Source: Oscillatoriales cyanobacterium (GTDB lineage: Bacteria > Cyanobacteriota > Cyanobacteriia > Cyanobacteriales > Microcoleaceae). From it: a DNA stretch of 64,000 nt. The stretch is taken from positions 1 through 64,000 of the forward strand of contig REAP01000066.1 of NCBI GenBank assembly GCA_004294385.1, in the 5' to 3' direction. The translations under genes and the position numbers were made by a program. Under the pieces are notes generated by a model. That model did no database searches. It saw nothing but the letters and a program-made list of their open reading frames with translations, and was not told the origin of the DNA. Numbering within the stretch: the stretch's first letter is position 1; each line of letters opens with the position of its first letter. Below are positions 34,191 through 43,166 of this stretch, piece after piece.

Positions 34191-35357
34191 TTAATATTGA
34201 GGTACTGACGGGTCTACTTCTTGACTCCAAGCCGTAATTCCGCCTTTAAGATTAATCCCCTCAATTCCAGCTTCCTTCAAAATGCCCAAGGCTTTCGCAG
34301 AACGTCCGCCCATTTTGCAATGTGCAATCAATCGGTGGCCATTCAACAATTCTTTGACTTTCTCAATACCATTGCCGTTTTCAATATCCGGTAATGGTAC
34401 TAATACTGACCCAGGAATTTGAGCAATTTGATATTCGTTAGGATTCCGAACATCTAGCAGTAGAAAATCTTTCGCACCACTATCGATTAATTCCTTAAGT
34501 TCCGTGACAGTCATTTCAGCAACTTGTATTTTTGCTTCCTCTGCTTTGGCTTGAGGAATTCCGCAGAATTGTTCATAATCGACCAGCTTTTCAATTACTG
34601 GACGTACTGGATTTGGCCGCAATTTCAATTGTCGGAATGTCATATCTAAGGCATTGTAAAGCAACAATCTGCCGCTCAAAGTAGTGCCTTGACCTAAGAT
34701 GATTTTGATCGCTTCTGTGGCTTGAATAGTGCCGATAATTCCGCACAAAACGCCTAAAACGCCGCCTTCTGCACAGGAAGGTACCATTCCTGGAGGTGGT
34801 GGTTCTGGGTACAAATCTCGGTAATTCGGGCCGCCTTCGTAGTTGAAAACTGTGGCTTGTCCTTCAAATCGGAAGATGGAACCGTAGACGTTGGGCTTAT
34901 TTAAAAGCACGGAAACATCGTTCATCAAATAGCGAGTCGGGAAGTTGTCAGTGCCATCGATGATGATATCGTAGGGTGTGGCAATTGCGATCGCATTTTG
35001 GGAACTAATACGAGTTTCATACAGGTCAACTTGGCAAAAAGGATTAATTTCTAAAATCCGATTTTTAGCAGATTCAATCTTCGGTTTTCCAACCCAAGAA
35101 GTGCCATGAATTACCTGTCGCTGCAAATTTGAATGGTCTACAACATCGTCATCTACAATCCCAATGCGGCCAACACCGGCGGCTGCTAAATATAGCAGCA
35201 GCGGCGAACCGAGTCCTCCTGTACCGATGCAGAGTACGCTGGCTGCTTTGAGACGCTTCTGCCCATCCAATCCTACTTCTGGGAGGATGAGGTGGCGAGA
35301 GTAGCGTTCGTATTCTGCTTTGTTGAGCTGGATCTCGTCCAGATTAGGATTTAGCAT
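34191..35357 (-). CDS. moeB: MoeB/ThiF-type adenylyltransferase with rhodanese domain
   Basis: The 388-residue protein has an E1-like domain with GTGGLGSPLLLYLAAAGVG and the Asp-rich DDDVVDHSNLQRQVIH, then PSCAEGGVLGVLCGIIG. After about residue 285 a rhodanese domain follows with the loop LIAHCKMGGRSAKAL and its catalytic Cys. Such two-domain proteins adenylate a ubiquitin-like carrier (MoaD or ThiS) and load it with sulfur for cofactor synthesis or tRNA thiolation. The M67 peptidase upstream on the same strand acts in the same chemistry. Confidence 0.9.
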   Translation of the reverse strand: MLNPNLDEIQLNKAEYERYSRHLILPEVGLDGQKRLKAASVLCIGTGGLGSPLLLYLAAAGVGRIGIVDDDVVDHSNLQRQVIHGTSWVGKPKIESAKNRILEINPFCQVDLYETRISSQNAIAIATPYDIIIDGTDNFPTRYLMNDVSVLLNKPNVYGSIFRFEGQATVFNYEGGPNYRDLYPEPPPPGMVPSCAEGGVLGVLCGIIGTIQATEAIKIILGQGTTLSGRLLLYNALDMTFRQLKLRPNPVRPVIEKLVDYEQFCGIPQAKAEEAKIQVAEMTVTELKELIDSGAKDFLLLDVRNPNEYQIAQIPGSVLVPLPDIENGNGIEKVKELLNGHRLIAHCKMGGRSAKALGILKEAGIEGINLKGGITAWSQEVDPSVPQY

Positions 35358-35443
35358 GATATTCTGTATAGTGCCAATTTTGAATTACATCTTATCTGAA
35401 TCTTTGGCAGTTTTGCGTGTTTGTTGTTTTTACTAATGATTTC

Positions 35444-35905
35444 TTAATCTACTCTGAGAATTTCCTCGGCTTGGAAGTTGCCTTCTGTGTCAAGACTCCA
35501 ACTGCGGAGGTCTTCTGAACGGCCTTTTTGAACGGAGACGATGATGTAGGAGTATTGTGGCCAGGCGAGGGTTCGATCGCACTCTGAGGGCACTGCGGGA
35601 CAATCTGGGTGAGAATGGTAGATGCCGATAATTTCTAAATTGCGATCGCGTGCATCTTTCATTCCCTTCAGCATATCTGTTGCTGACATAGCATATCTAC
35701 GTCTTTTTGTCAATCCTGTTTTTTCTGGTCTATTATCTTCAGTTTGAGCACTCCAATCATTTTTGGTTGGGCAAACTTCTACTAAGGTTTTAATATTGTT
35801 TGCGATCGTGCCTAACAGCAAACCGCAGCATTCTTCCGGGTAGGTGTTTTCGCCGTGGGTGCGGATGGATGAGAGGTGAGTGTCATTAAGTGCGATCGAC
35901 TGCAT
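35444..35905 (-). CDS. M67-family JAMM metallopeptidase
   Basis: The 153-residue protein has the JAMM motif IIGIYHSHPDCPAVPSECD, with HSHP and the downstream Ser and Asp that complete the zinc site, and the N-terminal Glu in YPEECCGLLLG. In bacteria such enzymes cut ubiquitin-like sulfur carriers from their adducts (Mec+/CysO type) and are often found beside MoeB-like genes, as here. The 86-base gap and shared strand support co-transcription with moeB. Confidence 0.85.
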   Translation of the reverse strand: MQSIALNDTHLSSIRTHGENTYPEECCGLLLGTIANNIKTLVEVCPTKNDWSAQTEDNRPEKTGLTKRRRYAMSATDMLKGMKDARDRNLEIIGIYHSHPDCPAVPSECDRTLAWPQYSYIIVSVQKGRSEDLRSWSLDTEGNFQAEEILRVD

Positions 35906-36023
35906 TAGTTATTAGTTATTAGTTATTAGTTATTAGCGGTACCCTGAGCGTAGTCGAAGGGTAATTGGTAATTAGTAATTGGTAATTGGTAATTGGTAAT
36001 TGGTAATTGGTAATTAATTTTAC
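35906..36023. repeat. Heptad STRRs and a CCCTGAGCGTAGTCGAAGG element
   Basis: TTAGTTA units, then CCCTGAGCGTAGTCGAAGGG (about 35941-35960), then GGTAATT units fill this spacer. No gene is seen. Confidence 0.85.
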
Positions 36024-36620
36024 CTACTTAGCTAGTTGCAAAATAGTTCTATAGGCAATGATAGCTTCAGTCTGATTGACATATCCGACATATTGATTGA
36101 ATACAGATAAATCCAACTCTGGCAAAAATTCACTCCTGGAAATTAACTCATAACCTGCTTCACGCAAGTGGTAAACAGAAAACTGATTGTTCACCCAAAA
36201 CCAGACTTCAGGAACTTGCAAACCGCGATACACTTCCAGCTTATCAATACCACCGCTAGTCAGAGCAATTTCGATCGCAATATCCGGGATTTCCGCCAGT
36301 GTACCCAAACAGTAACACTCATCGGGTTCCGCACCGCGTCTCACAGCTTCCCGGCGAAATGTAGCACTTCCGTAACCATTCAGATTAATTAGCTTTTCAA
36401 CCGCAAAGGTTTCTATCAACCGGGCAATAATTGTTTTTAGCCTTTCATGTTCTGGCGAAGTAGTCATGATAATTTCTAATGTTCCTTCCAAGTAGGTCAT
36501 TCTGGGAAAATCATCGACAAACATCTCTGAAAGTTGCTCGTATTGTTCCCAAGTCACATCATATAGGATGACGCGCTGTTCAGTTGCTGGCGCGAGAGTT
36601 TTTGGATCTAAAAGTAGCAT
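36024..36620 (-). CDS. Uma2-family (DUF820) predicted nuclease
   Basis: The 198-residue protein has the PD-(D/E)XK-like core of the Uma2 family: PRMTYLEGTLEIIMTTSPEH at the N-terminal side, then IPDIAIEIALTSGGIDKLEV, with the Asp, Glu and Lys of the site, and VPEVWFW. Cyanobacteria carry many Uma2 copies, most of unknown role, and they are suspected to be restriction-type or mobile nucleases. The catalytic residues appear present. Confidence 0.85.
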   Translation of the reverse strand: MLLLDPKTLAPATEQRVILYDVTWEQYEQLSEMFVDDFPRMTYLEGTLEIIMTTSPEHERLKTIIARLIETFAVEKLINLNGYGSATFRREAVRRGAEPDECYCLGTLAEIPDIAIEIALTSGGIDKLEVYRGLQVPEVWFWVNNQFSVYHLREAGYELISRSEFLPELDLSVFNQYVGYVNQTEAIIAYRTILQLAK

Positions 36621-36812
36621 AATTAATTACCTCCACTTAAGATATCTAAATGTTACATTGTTTTGATATTTCTCACTTTCTTCTCTGTGTTCTCTGCGCC
36701 CTCTGCGGTTCACAAAAAAAGTTCCTGAATTTTACGAACCGCGAAGACGCAAAGGACACAAAGGAAGAGAAGAGAAGGGGAAAAAAGAGTTAATGCAGAG
36801 TGTACAATTCAA
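36621..36812. other. Spacer with a remnant of the AACCGCGAAGGCGCAAAGG repeat
   Basis: At about 36737-36780 lies GAACCGCGAAGACGCAAAGG and following bases, a weaker relative of the 74-bp repeats at 49481 and 57518. The preceding CTCTGCGCCCTCTGCGGTTC is a related piece in the other direction. No gene is seen. Confidence 0.5.
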
Positions 36813-37040
36813 TCAAGCAGGAGTTTGTTGCAACTCAGGCCGTTCATCCGCGACGATCGCACCTTCGACAGGACATACCTGCAAACAAATCCCACAGTCA
36901 ATGCAGGTATCAAAATCAATCCAAAACCAATCCGTACCTTTGATATTTTTGCCATCGCCTGGTTGGATGCAAGCCACCGGACAAGCACCGACGCAATCAG
37001 CAATCCCTTCGCAAATATTCGTAACGATAGTATGTGACAC
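36813..37040 (-). CDS. Ferredoxin of the two-cluster (3Fe-4S/4Fe-4S) type
   Basis: The 75-residue protein has CEGIADCVGACPVACI (residues 9-24), which offers three or four Cys ligands with one gap from the classical 4Fe spacing, and CIDCGICLQVCP (about 46-57), a full [4Fe-4S] motif. Cyanobacteria carry such small two-cluster ferredoxins, and this one is close to them in the ISVTNICEG-like start and in GKNIKGTDWFWIDFDTC. It would carry one or two electrons in the cytosol. Its partner is not known. Confidence 0.85.
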   Translation of the reverse strand: MSHTIVTNICEGIADCVGACPVACIQPGDGKNIKGTDWFWIDFDTCIDCGICLQVCPVEGAIVADERPELQQTPA

Positions 37041-37284
37041 AGTGTTCTCTCAAAAGATTTTAGATGGGGAATTATATCAATTCCGGTTGTACCGTCAGGT
37101 GACGTTAACTGTTGACTGTTGGAACAATGCCGATGCAACCGGAAGCGATATTAGCAGTTAGTAATTGGCAACACCTGCCCTAAATCAGCAGGATACATAA
37201 TAACATAAATTACCAATTACCAATTCCCAATGCCCAATGCCCTATGCCCAATGCCCAATTCCCAATGCCCAATTCCCAATTCCC
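37041..37284. other. Spacer between the ferredoxin and hisZ genes
   Basis: The part near hisZ is a run of CCCAATGCCCAATTCCC repeats (about 37213-37286). The rest holds no gene I can support. Confidence 0.5.
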
Positions 37285-38520
37285 CTAATTGATAGTTTCA
37301 ATTGTCGGTAATCCTTGGGCATTTACCCAGGCAATTTGAGCAATACGCCGATCGCGCGCATATTCCCGCACTCCCTCCAAACTCTCTCGACTCTCCAAAT
37401 CCATTTCCACCCGAACCGGATCACTAGACTCTCGGAGTTTTCGAGCGTAAACAAAGGCGGCCGCAGCAGATTCAGGAGTTTCAGGCACAACCAAAAAGTC
37501 GCTGGCTGGGGTCTCCTTGGGCAATTGACCCTCAGTTAGCAAAACTTGGTGCAAATCTTCAATATTCAGACAAAACCCGATGCCAGGATGATTTTGCCCT
37601 TGGGGATCGAACAATCCCAGTAGTCGATCGTACCGTCCGCCTTGTCCCAAAACTCGCTGTCCCGTTTTAGGACTACTGACAACTTCAAACACAATGCCAG
37701 TGTAGTAGTCAAAGGTTTGAATCAGACTCAAATCGAGGTGGATGTGGGATTTCAGATTGGGAATTTTTGATTGACATTGATACAACAATTCGATCGCCGA
37801 TTTAAGATTATTTAACGCTGTTTGCTGCGACTCATCTAAATCGAGCTTTGCCACAATTGGGAACACATCTTCTGGGCGGCCGCGCAAGTCAAATAACACT
37901 AAAGCTCTTTCTCGCAATTCAGCAGAAAGCGGTAAGTTTTCCAAGCCTACTCGATCGAGATTCGCGATCGCCGATCGCACTTTCTGGCGCACATTCAGCG
38001 GAAACGGTTCCAACAAAGTAGCAGTCAAACCCGCTTCTCCGATGACCAAGTGCCAGTCATCAATTTCTAAACCCTGCAAGCACTCAGACAGCAGTAGCAG
38101 CACTTCCGCATCCGCCACCGTCCCCCCGGAGCCTAGCAACTCTACCCCAGCTTGATAGAACTCCTGTTGCCCACCAGATCCCGTATCTGCACCTTTGCGG
38201 AACACATTGGCATTGTAGTAGAGACGCTGAGGTTGCCAGGGAGTCCCACCCATCCGCATCACAGCGGCGCGGGCGATGGAAGCTGTCAATTCTGGACGCA
38301 AGCCGAGTTCTCCATCTTCGGCGTCTTGAAGTTGAATTAAGGTCGATCGGTCGATCGCACCTCCAGCCATCAACGTCTCCAGTCTTTCTAAAGTAGAAGT
38401 AATAATTCGATGATAGCCCCAGCGGTGAAATACTTGCTGTAAACGGCCTTCGATCGAATTTTTTTGAGCGACATCAAGGGGTAATAAATCTCTTGCACCC
38501 GATGGGGGTTGATGAACCAT
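37285..38520 (-). CDS. hisZ: ATP phosphoribosyltransferase regulatory subunit HisZ
   Basis: The 411-residue protein has the catalytic fold of histidyl-tRNA synthetase without its full active site: SGARDLLPLDVAQKNSIEGR, motif-2-like RLYYNANVFRKGADTGSGGQ, and LGQGGRYDRLLGLFDPQGQN. HisZ pairs with the short HisG enzyme to start histidine synthesis and carries the histidine feedback site. No hisG gene is seen in the window, which is normal for cyanobacteria. Complete. Confidence 0.9.
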   Translation of the reverse strand: MVHQPPSGARDLLPLDVAQKNSIEGRLQQVFHRWGYHRIITSTLERLETLMAGGAIDRSTLIQLQDAEDGELGLRPELTASIARAAVMRMGGTPWQPQRLYYNANVFRKGADTGSGGQQEFYQAGVELLGSGGTVADAEVLLLLSECLQGLEIDDWHLVIGEAGLTATLLEPFPLNVRQKVRSAIANLDRVGLENLPLSAELRERALVLFDLRGRPEDVFPIVAKLDLDESQQTALNNLKSAIELLYQCQSKIPNLKSHIHLDLSLIQTFDYYTGIVFEVVSSPKTGQRVLGQGGRYDRLLGLFDPQGQNHPGIGFCLNIEDLHQVLLTEGQLPKETPASDFLVVPETPESAAAAFVYARKLRESSDPVRVEMDLESRESLEGVREYARDRRIAQIAWVNAQGLPTIETIN

Positions 38521-38880
38521 AAGTTAGTTAATTGTTGATTGTTGACTGTTGACTGTTGACTGTTGATTGTTGACTGTTGACTGTTGACTGTTAACTGTTG
38601 TTATTGGTTATTGGTTACTGGTTACTGGTTATTGGTTATTGGTTATTGGTTATTGGTTATTGGTTATTGGTTACTGGTTATTGGTTATTGGTTATTGGTT
38701 ATTGGTTATTGGTTATTGGTTATTGGTTATTGGTTATTCCCTATTCCCAATTCCCAATTCCCAATCCCCTATTCCCTATTCCCAATTCCCAATCCCCAAT
38801 TCCCAATCCCCAATCCCCAATTCCCAATTCCCAATTCCCAATGCCCAATTCCCAATTCCCAATTCCCAATTCCCAATTCC
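38521..38880. repeat. Large heptad STRR block, (GTTGACT)n, (TTATTGG)n and (CCCAATT)n
   Basis: About 350 bases between hisZ and the J-domain gene consist of runs of 7-bp units: first TTGACTG, then about 20 copies of TTATTGG (with some TTACTGG), then CCCAATT with CCCAATC variants. The three units change abruptly. Any frame read in it is repeat sequence, not a gene. Confidence 0.95.
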
Positions 38881-39801
38881 CTATTTCTTCTTACCACCAA
38901 ACAAATTGGTAAAACTTGCAAACAATCCAGCCGGTTTATCATCACCCTTTTTGGCGGAAACTGGCTGTTCGAGCTTTTTCTTCACCTCCAAAGCCATCGG
39001 TTCTTCAGGATTTGATGCCAAAGCATTTTTCATTTCAATTTTTGCCATTGTTGCTTGACCTTGTTGAAAATAGCACATTGCCAACATAGCCTGACACCTG
39101 CTATTTTTCGGCTCGCACTTTTTGGCTTCCCTCAACTCCAAAATTGCTTTAGCGAAATTTTTGCTATCCATAAATCCCTGAGCGCGCCGACAATATTTGT
39201 CCATCTCAGAATCTTTTTTGGGTGGCGGTGGAGCAGAAACAGAAGTGGGAGGTTTTACTGTTTTCGACTCTGGTTTCGCTGATGTTGGGGGTTTGGAAGA
39301 GTCTCCCCCAGTCGAGATCATCACATTTTCTTTTCGCAGCAGGTAGACCATATTGAGTTCGCTAATTTGATCGATCACCTCTAGAGCTTTCTCAACGGAT
39401 TCGTATTGCTTTACAGAAAGTTTGGTAACTTCTGTTTTATAAAGTTCTTCCCAATTCGCAGCCGTCGCTAATTGCTTAGCTATGGCACTTTCGACTTGAG
39501 GTTTTTGTGGTTCTTTGGCTGCACGTTTGCCGATCGCGGTCACTAGCAAATTATATTCTTTGCGATCGCCTTCTTTGGAAAACTTATTGTAAGCCGGGTT
39601 CACCACCTTTGACAAAAACTGGTTAGCCCAATCTTTATCTGCTTGCTCTTCAAAAGGGCAAGTATCCGAGTGCAAGCGGCGGACTATCTTCATGTACTGC
39701 TTGCGGATGTCGTTAAACTCCGCATCCAACGGCACCCCCAAAATTGCGTGCTGATCTGTAAAATCAAACTTAAACAGCCCTTTAGTCATTTCAAAAGACA
39801 T
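38881..39801 (-). CDS. J-domain-like protein with TPR C-terminus
   Basis: The 306 residues begin with a J-domain-like part: [20 protein letters not shown], then [20 protein letters not shown]. The HPD triad that contacts DnaK is HSD here. A middle part is helical, residues about 170-200 are a Ser/Pro/Lys linker, and after about residue 205 tetratricopeptide-like helices follow ([20 protein letters not shown] ... [20 protein letters not shown]). It probably holds proteins together as a scaffold. With HSD instead of HPD it may not stimulate DnaK. Confidence 0.75.
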   Translation of the reverse strand: MSFEMTKGLFKFDFTDQHAILGVPLDAEFNDIRKQYMKIVRRLHSDTCPFEEQADKDWANQFLSKVVNPAYNKFSKEGDRKEYNLLVTAIGKRAAKEPQKPQVESAIAKQLATAANWEELYKTEVTKLSVKQYESVEKALEVIDQISELNMVYLLRKENVMISTGGDSSKPPTSAKPESKTVKPPTSVSAPPPPKKDSEMDKYCRRAQGFMDSKNFAKAILELREAKKCEPKNSRCQAMLAMCYFQQGQATMAKIEMKNALASNPEEPMALEVKKKLEQPVSAKKGDDKPAGLFASFTNLFGGKKK

Positions 39802-39908
39802 AAATCTACCCTCCGTTCCCTGGCTTGTTACTATCCTTTAATCATTAATGTAACTTCACTTGAGGGGTTATGCCCCCCGTACTACTGCTGATTCCTGTTT
39901 CCAACTCG

Positions 39909-40724
39909 CTACACCCAGGAAGACAAAGGCGGAGTGTTCAGCAATGCGTCGCTGAGTTCGGCGTGAATCTTGCCGTTTGTCGCCAAAACTCGACCGGAGT
40001 TAATCTCAAAAGGACTACCATCATAAGCTGTAACTTGGCCTCCAGCTTCGGAGAGAATAACTACACCGGCTGCGACATCCCAAGGGGACAATCCCCTTTC
40101 CCAGTATCCATCTAAGCGCCCGCAGGCGACGTGAGCGAGGTCTAGGGCGGCGGAACCACTGCGTCGTACACCTTGGGTGAGGTGAGTGAGGTGACAGAAT
40201 TCCGCATAGTTATTGTCCGCTGTTTCGCGCCGATCGTAAGCAAAGCCAGTAACTAACAAACTTTTGGTCAATTCTGAGATTTGCGAAACTTCGATCGCCC
40301 GTCGGTTGCGAGTAGCCCCCAATCCTTTAGCAGCCCGAAACAATTCGTCATGAAAAGGATCGAAAATCACCCCAATTTGTGGTATGCCTTCGATTAAAAG
40401 CCCGATCGACACACAAGCAAATGGATATTGGTGAGCATAATTAGTTGTACCGTCCAAAGGGTCGATCGCCCACAAATACTTACTACTAGCATTACCTAAT
40501 TTACCCGATTCTTCCGCAAGGATGGCATGGTCGGGTACATGACGGCTGAGAATTTCTAAAATCACCGCTTCTGATGCCTTATCAGCTTCTGTGACTAAAT
40601 CGCCCGATCGACCTTTTTCTTGAATATCTGATAATTTTCCACAGAAAGATTGCAAAACAGCACCAGCCGCGAGGGCAGCTTCGGTGGCTATTTCTAGAAA
40701 GTTTTGGAGTTCGTTATTAGTCAT
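39909..40724 (-). CDS. suhB: Inositol-monophosphatase-family protein
   Basis: The 271-residue protein has all metal-binding motifs: GDLVTEADKASE, the ILAEESG Glu pair, WAIDPLDGTTNYAHQYPFAC, and SPWDVAAGVVILSEAGGQVT. It removes phosphate from inositol phosphate or a related sugar phosphate and may have a role in rRNA processing as SuhB does in other bacteria. The SuhB name is by similarity. Complete. Confidence 0.88.
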   Translation of the reverse strand: MTNNELQNFLEIATEAALAAGAVLQSFCGKLSDIQEKGRSGDLVTEADKASEAVILEILSRHVPDHAILAEESGKLGNASSKYLWAIDPLDGTTNYAHQYPFACVSIGLLIEGIPQIGVIFDPFHDELFRAAKGLGATRNRRAIEVSQISELTKSLLVTGFAYDRRETADNNYAEFCHLTHLTQGVRRSGSAALDLAHVACGRLDGYWERGLSPWDVAAGVVILSEAGGQVTAYDGSPFEINSGRVLATNGKIHAELSDALLNTPPLSSWV

Positions 40725-40911
40725 TACTTATTAGTTATTAGTTATTAGTTATTGGTTATTGGTTATTAGTTATTGGTTATTGGTTATTGGTTATTAGTTA
40801 TTAGTTATTTGCCGTACCCTGAGCGTAGTCGAAGGGTTATTTGTTATTTGTTTGTGATAATACCCCATTCCCAATTCCCAATTCCCCATTCCCAATTCCC
40901 AATTCCCATAA
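40725..40911. repeat. Heptad STRRs with a CCCTGAGCGTAGTCGAAGGG element
   Basis: TTATTGG/TTAGTTA units (to about 40808), one CCCTGAGCGTAGTCGAAGGG copy (about 40817-40836), and CCCAATT units (about 40865-40908) fill the gap between suhB and the nuclease lipoprotein gene. Confidence 0.9.
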
Positions 40912-41430
40912 TTATTTTTGATTTTGCTGTCGAAATTCTGCCGGAGTTTGGCGCAGAGGCTGTTTAGGATTCCAAATACCTTTACCCATGAGTCTCGCCC
41001 ATTCTTGAGCATTGACAATCCGCTGCTGATACTTCTTGTTAGCCGATCGCACCGTTGCCAAAGCATAACCTTCTTTAACTAGCCGTTCATTGACCAACAC
41101 TCCATTTTGCCACAAATAGGCTAATTTGCGATCGAACCGATCCTTCCCCTCCACATCGGATTCCAACAATACCTGTTTCCCCCCAATTAGCTGTTCCAGT
41201 TTACTTTTCGCCACTTCTCCCCAAGGCTGTTGTTTCAAATCCGGCACTTCAATCCCAATCAGCCTGATTTGTTCTAACAAAGCAATTTTGTCCGCTGTAC
41301 TGACAATTTCAATAGTTTGTCCAGTCACAGTCCGTTGTACTTGAACAAAAGTCCCTGTGGGAATCTCAGGTTTTTGGCAACTAACTAATAATAAACAAAA
41401 TGCGATCGACAATAATCTACAAACCAACAT
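40912..41430 (-). CDS. Thermonuclease (SNase)-family lipoprotein
   Basis: The start at 41430 gives MLVCRLLSIAFCLLLVSCQK, a lipoprotein signal with Cys18. A longer frame to 41481 begins inside the ferredoxin stop region and is coded by repeat-like sequence. The SNase domain follows with the strand GQTIEIVSTADKIALLEQIR, IGIEVPDLKQ and DRFDRKLAYLWQNGVLVNER. It probably degrades DNA or RNA in the periplasm. The gene follows the 2Fe-2S ferredoxin on the same strand with a near or overlapping junction. Confidence 0.8.
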   Translation of the reverse strand: MLVCRLLSIAFCLLLVSCQKPEIPTGTFVQVQRTVTGQTIEIVSTADKIALLEQIRLIGIEVPDLKQQPWGEVAKSKLEQLIGGKQVLLESDVEGKDRFDRKLAYLWQNGVLVNERLVKEGYALATVRSANKKYQQRIVNAQEWARLMGKGIWNPKQPLRQTPAEFRQQNQK

Positions 41431-41470
41431 TCGGGATTTGGAATTGAGAACTCGGAATTGGGCATTTTGC

Positions 41471-41839
41471 TCACTCTTCATCTAAAGGCAAACCAAAGCG
41501 CACTTTACCTTTAGCGAAAAAGCGGCCAAATTGAAGTTCATACACTTCATCTTCATCTTGCGTCTCCACTTCCATATTGGAACGCGGATAACTGACACAC
41601 AGCAAAGCATAACCCTCTTTTTGCAGTTCCGGAGACAGTCCCATTGCTTCCGGCTGATGCAGTTCCCCAGATACCACACGCACCGCACAGGCTGTACAAG
41701 CACCATTGCGACAAGAAAAAGGCAAATCCACCCCTTGGTTTTCCACATTTTGGAGGATATAGCGATTTTCCGGGACTCGCAGCGTGTGGCGAGATCCAGT
41801 TTTTCTGTTATGAATTTTAATCGTGTAAGAGCGAGTCAT
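41471..41839 (-). CDS. 2Fe-2S ferredoxin of the FdC2-like type, with C-terminal extension
   Basis: The 122-residue protein has the plant-type motif CRNGACTACAVRV and the fourth Cys in ALLCVSYPRSN. It is longer than a photosynthetic ferredoxin, with an acidic start of the tail (QDEDEVYELQFG) and a final FFAKGKVRFGLPLDEE segment. This layout fits the FdC2-type ferredoxins of cyanobacteria and plastids, which have a more positive potential than PetF. Its partner is not clear from the neighbours. Confidence 0.82.
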   Translation of the reverse strand: MTRSYTIKIHNRKTGSRHTLRVPENRYILQNVENQGVDLPFSCRNGACTACAVRVVSGELHQPEAMGLSPELQKEGYALLCVSYPRSNMEVETQDEDEVYELQFGRFFAKGKVRFGLPLDEE

Positions 41840-42059
41840 GGAATTTTCGATTTTCGATTTTCGATTTTAGATTTTAGCTGAGGGTTGACGGCAAAATCCT
41901 TGATATGAATTGGTTTGCGACACAGGGGAAGAGAATTTTGCCCGCCCGTTTTAGGCCCTATCCATATTAAACAATAAATTTCTGCCATTAGGCCTTCCCA
42001 AATCAGATTTCTTCTGCTAAGGTAGTTAAGCTGTGGCTAAAAAAACAAAGTTCTGCTTT

Positions 42060-42144
42060 GGAGAGGTGGCCGAGCGGTTGAAGGCGCAGACCTGGAAAGT
42101 CTGTTTAGGGCAACTTAACGAGGGTTCGAATCCCTCCCTCTCCG
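42060..42144 (+). tRNA. tRNA-Ser (GGA)
   Basis: The 85-base type II tRNA has acceptor GGAGAGG/CCTCTCC, a GGCCGAGCGG D arm, anticodon stem-loop CAGAC-CTGGAAA-GTCTG with anticodon GGA, a long variable arm and a GGTTCGAATCC T arm. Discriminator G fits serine. Confidence 0.95.
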
Positions 42145-42177
42145 TTGAAGATTGAGTTATACAAGCTTTCCAGCAAG

Positions 42178-42207
42178 ACGACTTAGTTAGATTTCTAACT
42201 AAGTCGT
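42178..42207. terminator. Terminator of tRNA-Ser
   Basis: ACGACTTAGTTAGA (42178-42191) and TCTAACTAAGTCGT (42194-42207) form a perfect 14-bp stem with a two-base loop, followed by TTGTTTTTGG. It lies 33 bases after the tRNA. Confidence 0.8.
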
Positions 42208-42337
42208 TTGTTTTTGGTACAAACCCTGGGGGTACTGCCGTCTCCTCATCTCGGCTAACCATTCCGATACTGCCGGATTTGATATGAATAGGCTATTTGT
42301 GTGAAATATCTATTTTCTTCTGTTTTTTTAAATAAAT

Positions 42338-42862
42338 TTACTCAGAAATGGCGATCGGAATTTGCACCTCACTGATTTTAATTGCTTCGGGTGTCATTGG
42401 CGAATTGTAAAAAAAGCGTCGCGGCGGCCCGACTATGGCGTATTCGGGATGCTCTTTCAGCCAATCTTCCAGCTTCTGAAGATTTTTTTCAAAGCTTTCC
42501 CAAGTGTATGCGCCCCGTATCCCAATACTAACAACCGTCATTGGTGGCGTATCTGTGACACTCACAGCCGAGTTAACACTACCAGGATCAATATTGGGTG
42601 ATGGGTAGAGGAAGGAAACTTCTACTTGGGGAACAACATCGATTTGCCCTGGAATTGCTGTGTAGCGGGCTTCTACGGGCGTTGTCATCGCAATTTGGTT
42701 ATTGCTGATATGTTGGAACAAGGGATTGAAGGCAACTCCAGTCCCTTGTCGCACATCACCCGCGTGGGTGTAGGTGACAGCGCGGTACCGAGGATATTGC
42801 TTCACTTCTATGGCACCAATCTCTGCGGGTTCAGGAAATCCACCGGGTAAATAAGCTGACAT
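42338..42862 (-). CDS. SOUL-type heme-binding-family protein
   Basis: The start at 42862 gives MSAYLPGGFPEPAEIGAIEV. The 174-residue protein has the family signature IAMTTPVEARYTAI, preceded by PRYRAVTYTHAG and followed by the paired strands typical of SOUL/HBP proteins. SOUL proteins bind heme or related compounds weakly, and the biological role in bacteria is unclear. It stands alone on the minus strand. Confidence 0.75.
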   Translation of the reverse strand: MSAYLPGGFPEPAEIGAIEVKQYPRYRAVTYTHAGDVRQGTGVAFNPLFQHISNNQIAMTTPVEARYTAIPGQIDVVPQVEVSFLYPSPNIDPGSVNSAVSVTDTPPMTVVSIGIRGAYTWESFEKNLQKLEDWLKEHPEYAIVGPPRRFFYNSPMTPEAIKISEVQIPIAISE

Positions 42863-42886
42863 TGTTTGTAAGTTTAGCCTTAACAA

Positions 42887-43166
42887 GTGGCATACCTATT
42901 TTAGCATTTATCGAGATACGTGTTGAGTATTGCACTTATAATTAAGTTAGAGATTTGTTGATCAACCTGATATTAATATGGCAGAGGCTAGTAAATTAAA
43001 CAATTTTTAATACAATTATCATTGAAAATTAACGTTTTTTGTGGTGTAGGTCATTTTTTTTTGTAACTATTCAGGTATTCTCTCAGAGGGGATGTGCGTT
43101 ATCACTTGTTCAGACTAGATGATATTGAGGTACATGATTAATTACACCGCTTTCAAGGAATAGTGT
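42887..43166. other. Divergent spacer between the SOUL and REC-EAL genes
   Basis: About 280 bases carry the promoters of both genes. I see AT-rich sequence but no clear operator or hairpin. Confidence 0.35.

Noticed and set aside
38539..38880. Possible CRISPR array
   Set aside because: The units are 7 bases long with no unique spacers between them. These are heptad STRRs.
38584..39058. Plus-strand proteins made of LLVIGYW and PIPNSQF repeats
   Set aside because: They are the reading of heptad repeats in three frames and continue into the J-domain gene from the wrong side.
42026..42262. Minus-strand 78-residue frame at tRNA-Ser
   Set aside because: It covers the tRNA and its terminator, so it is a chance frame of the kind often annotated over tRNA genes.
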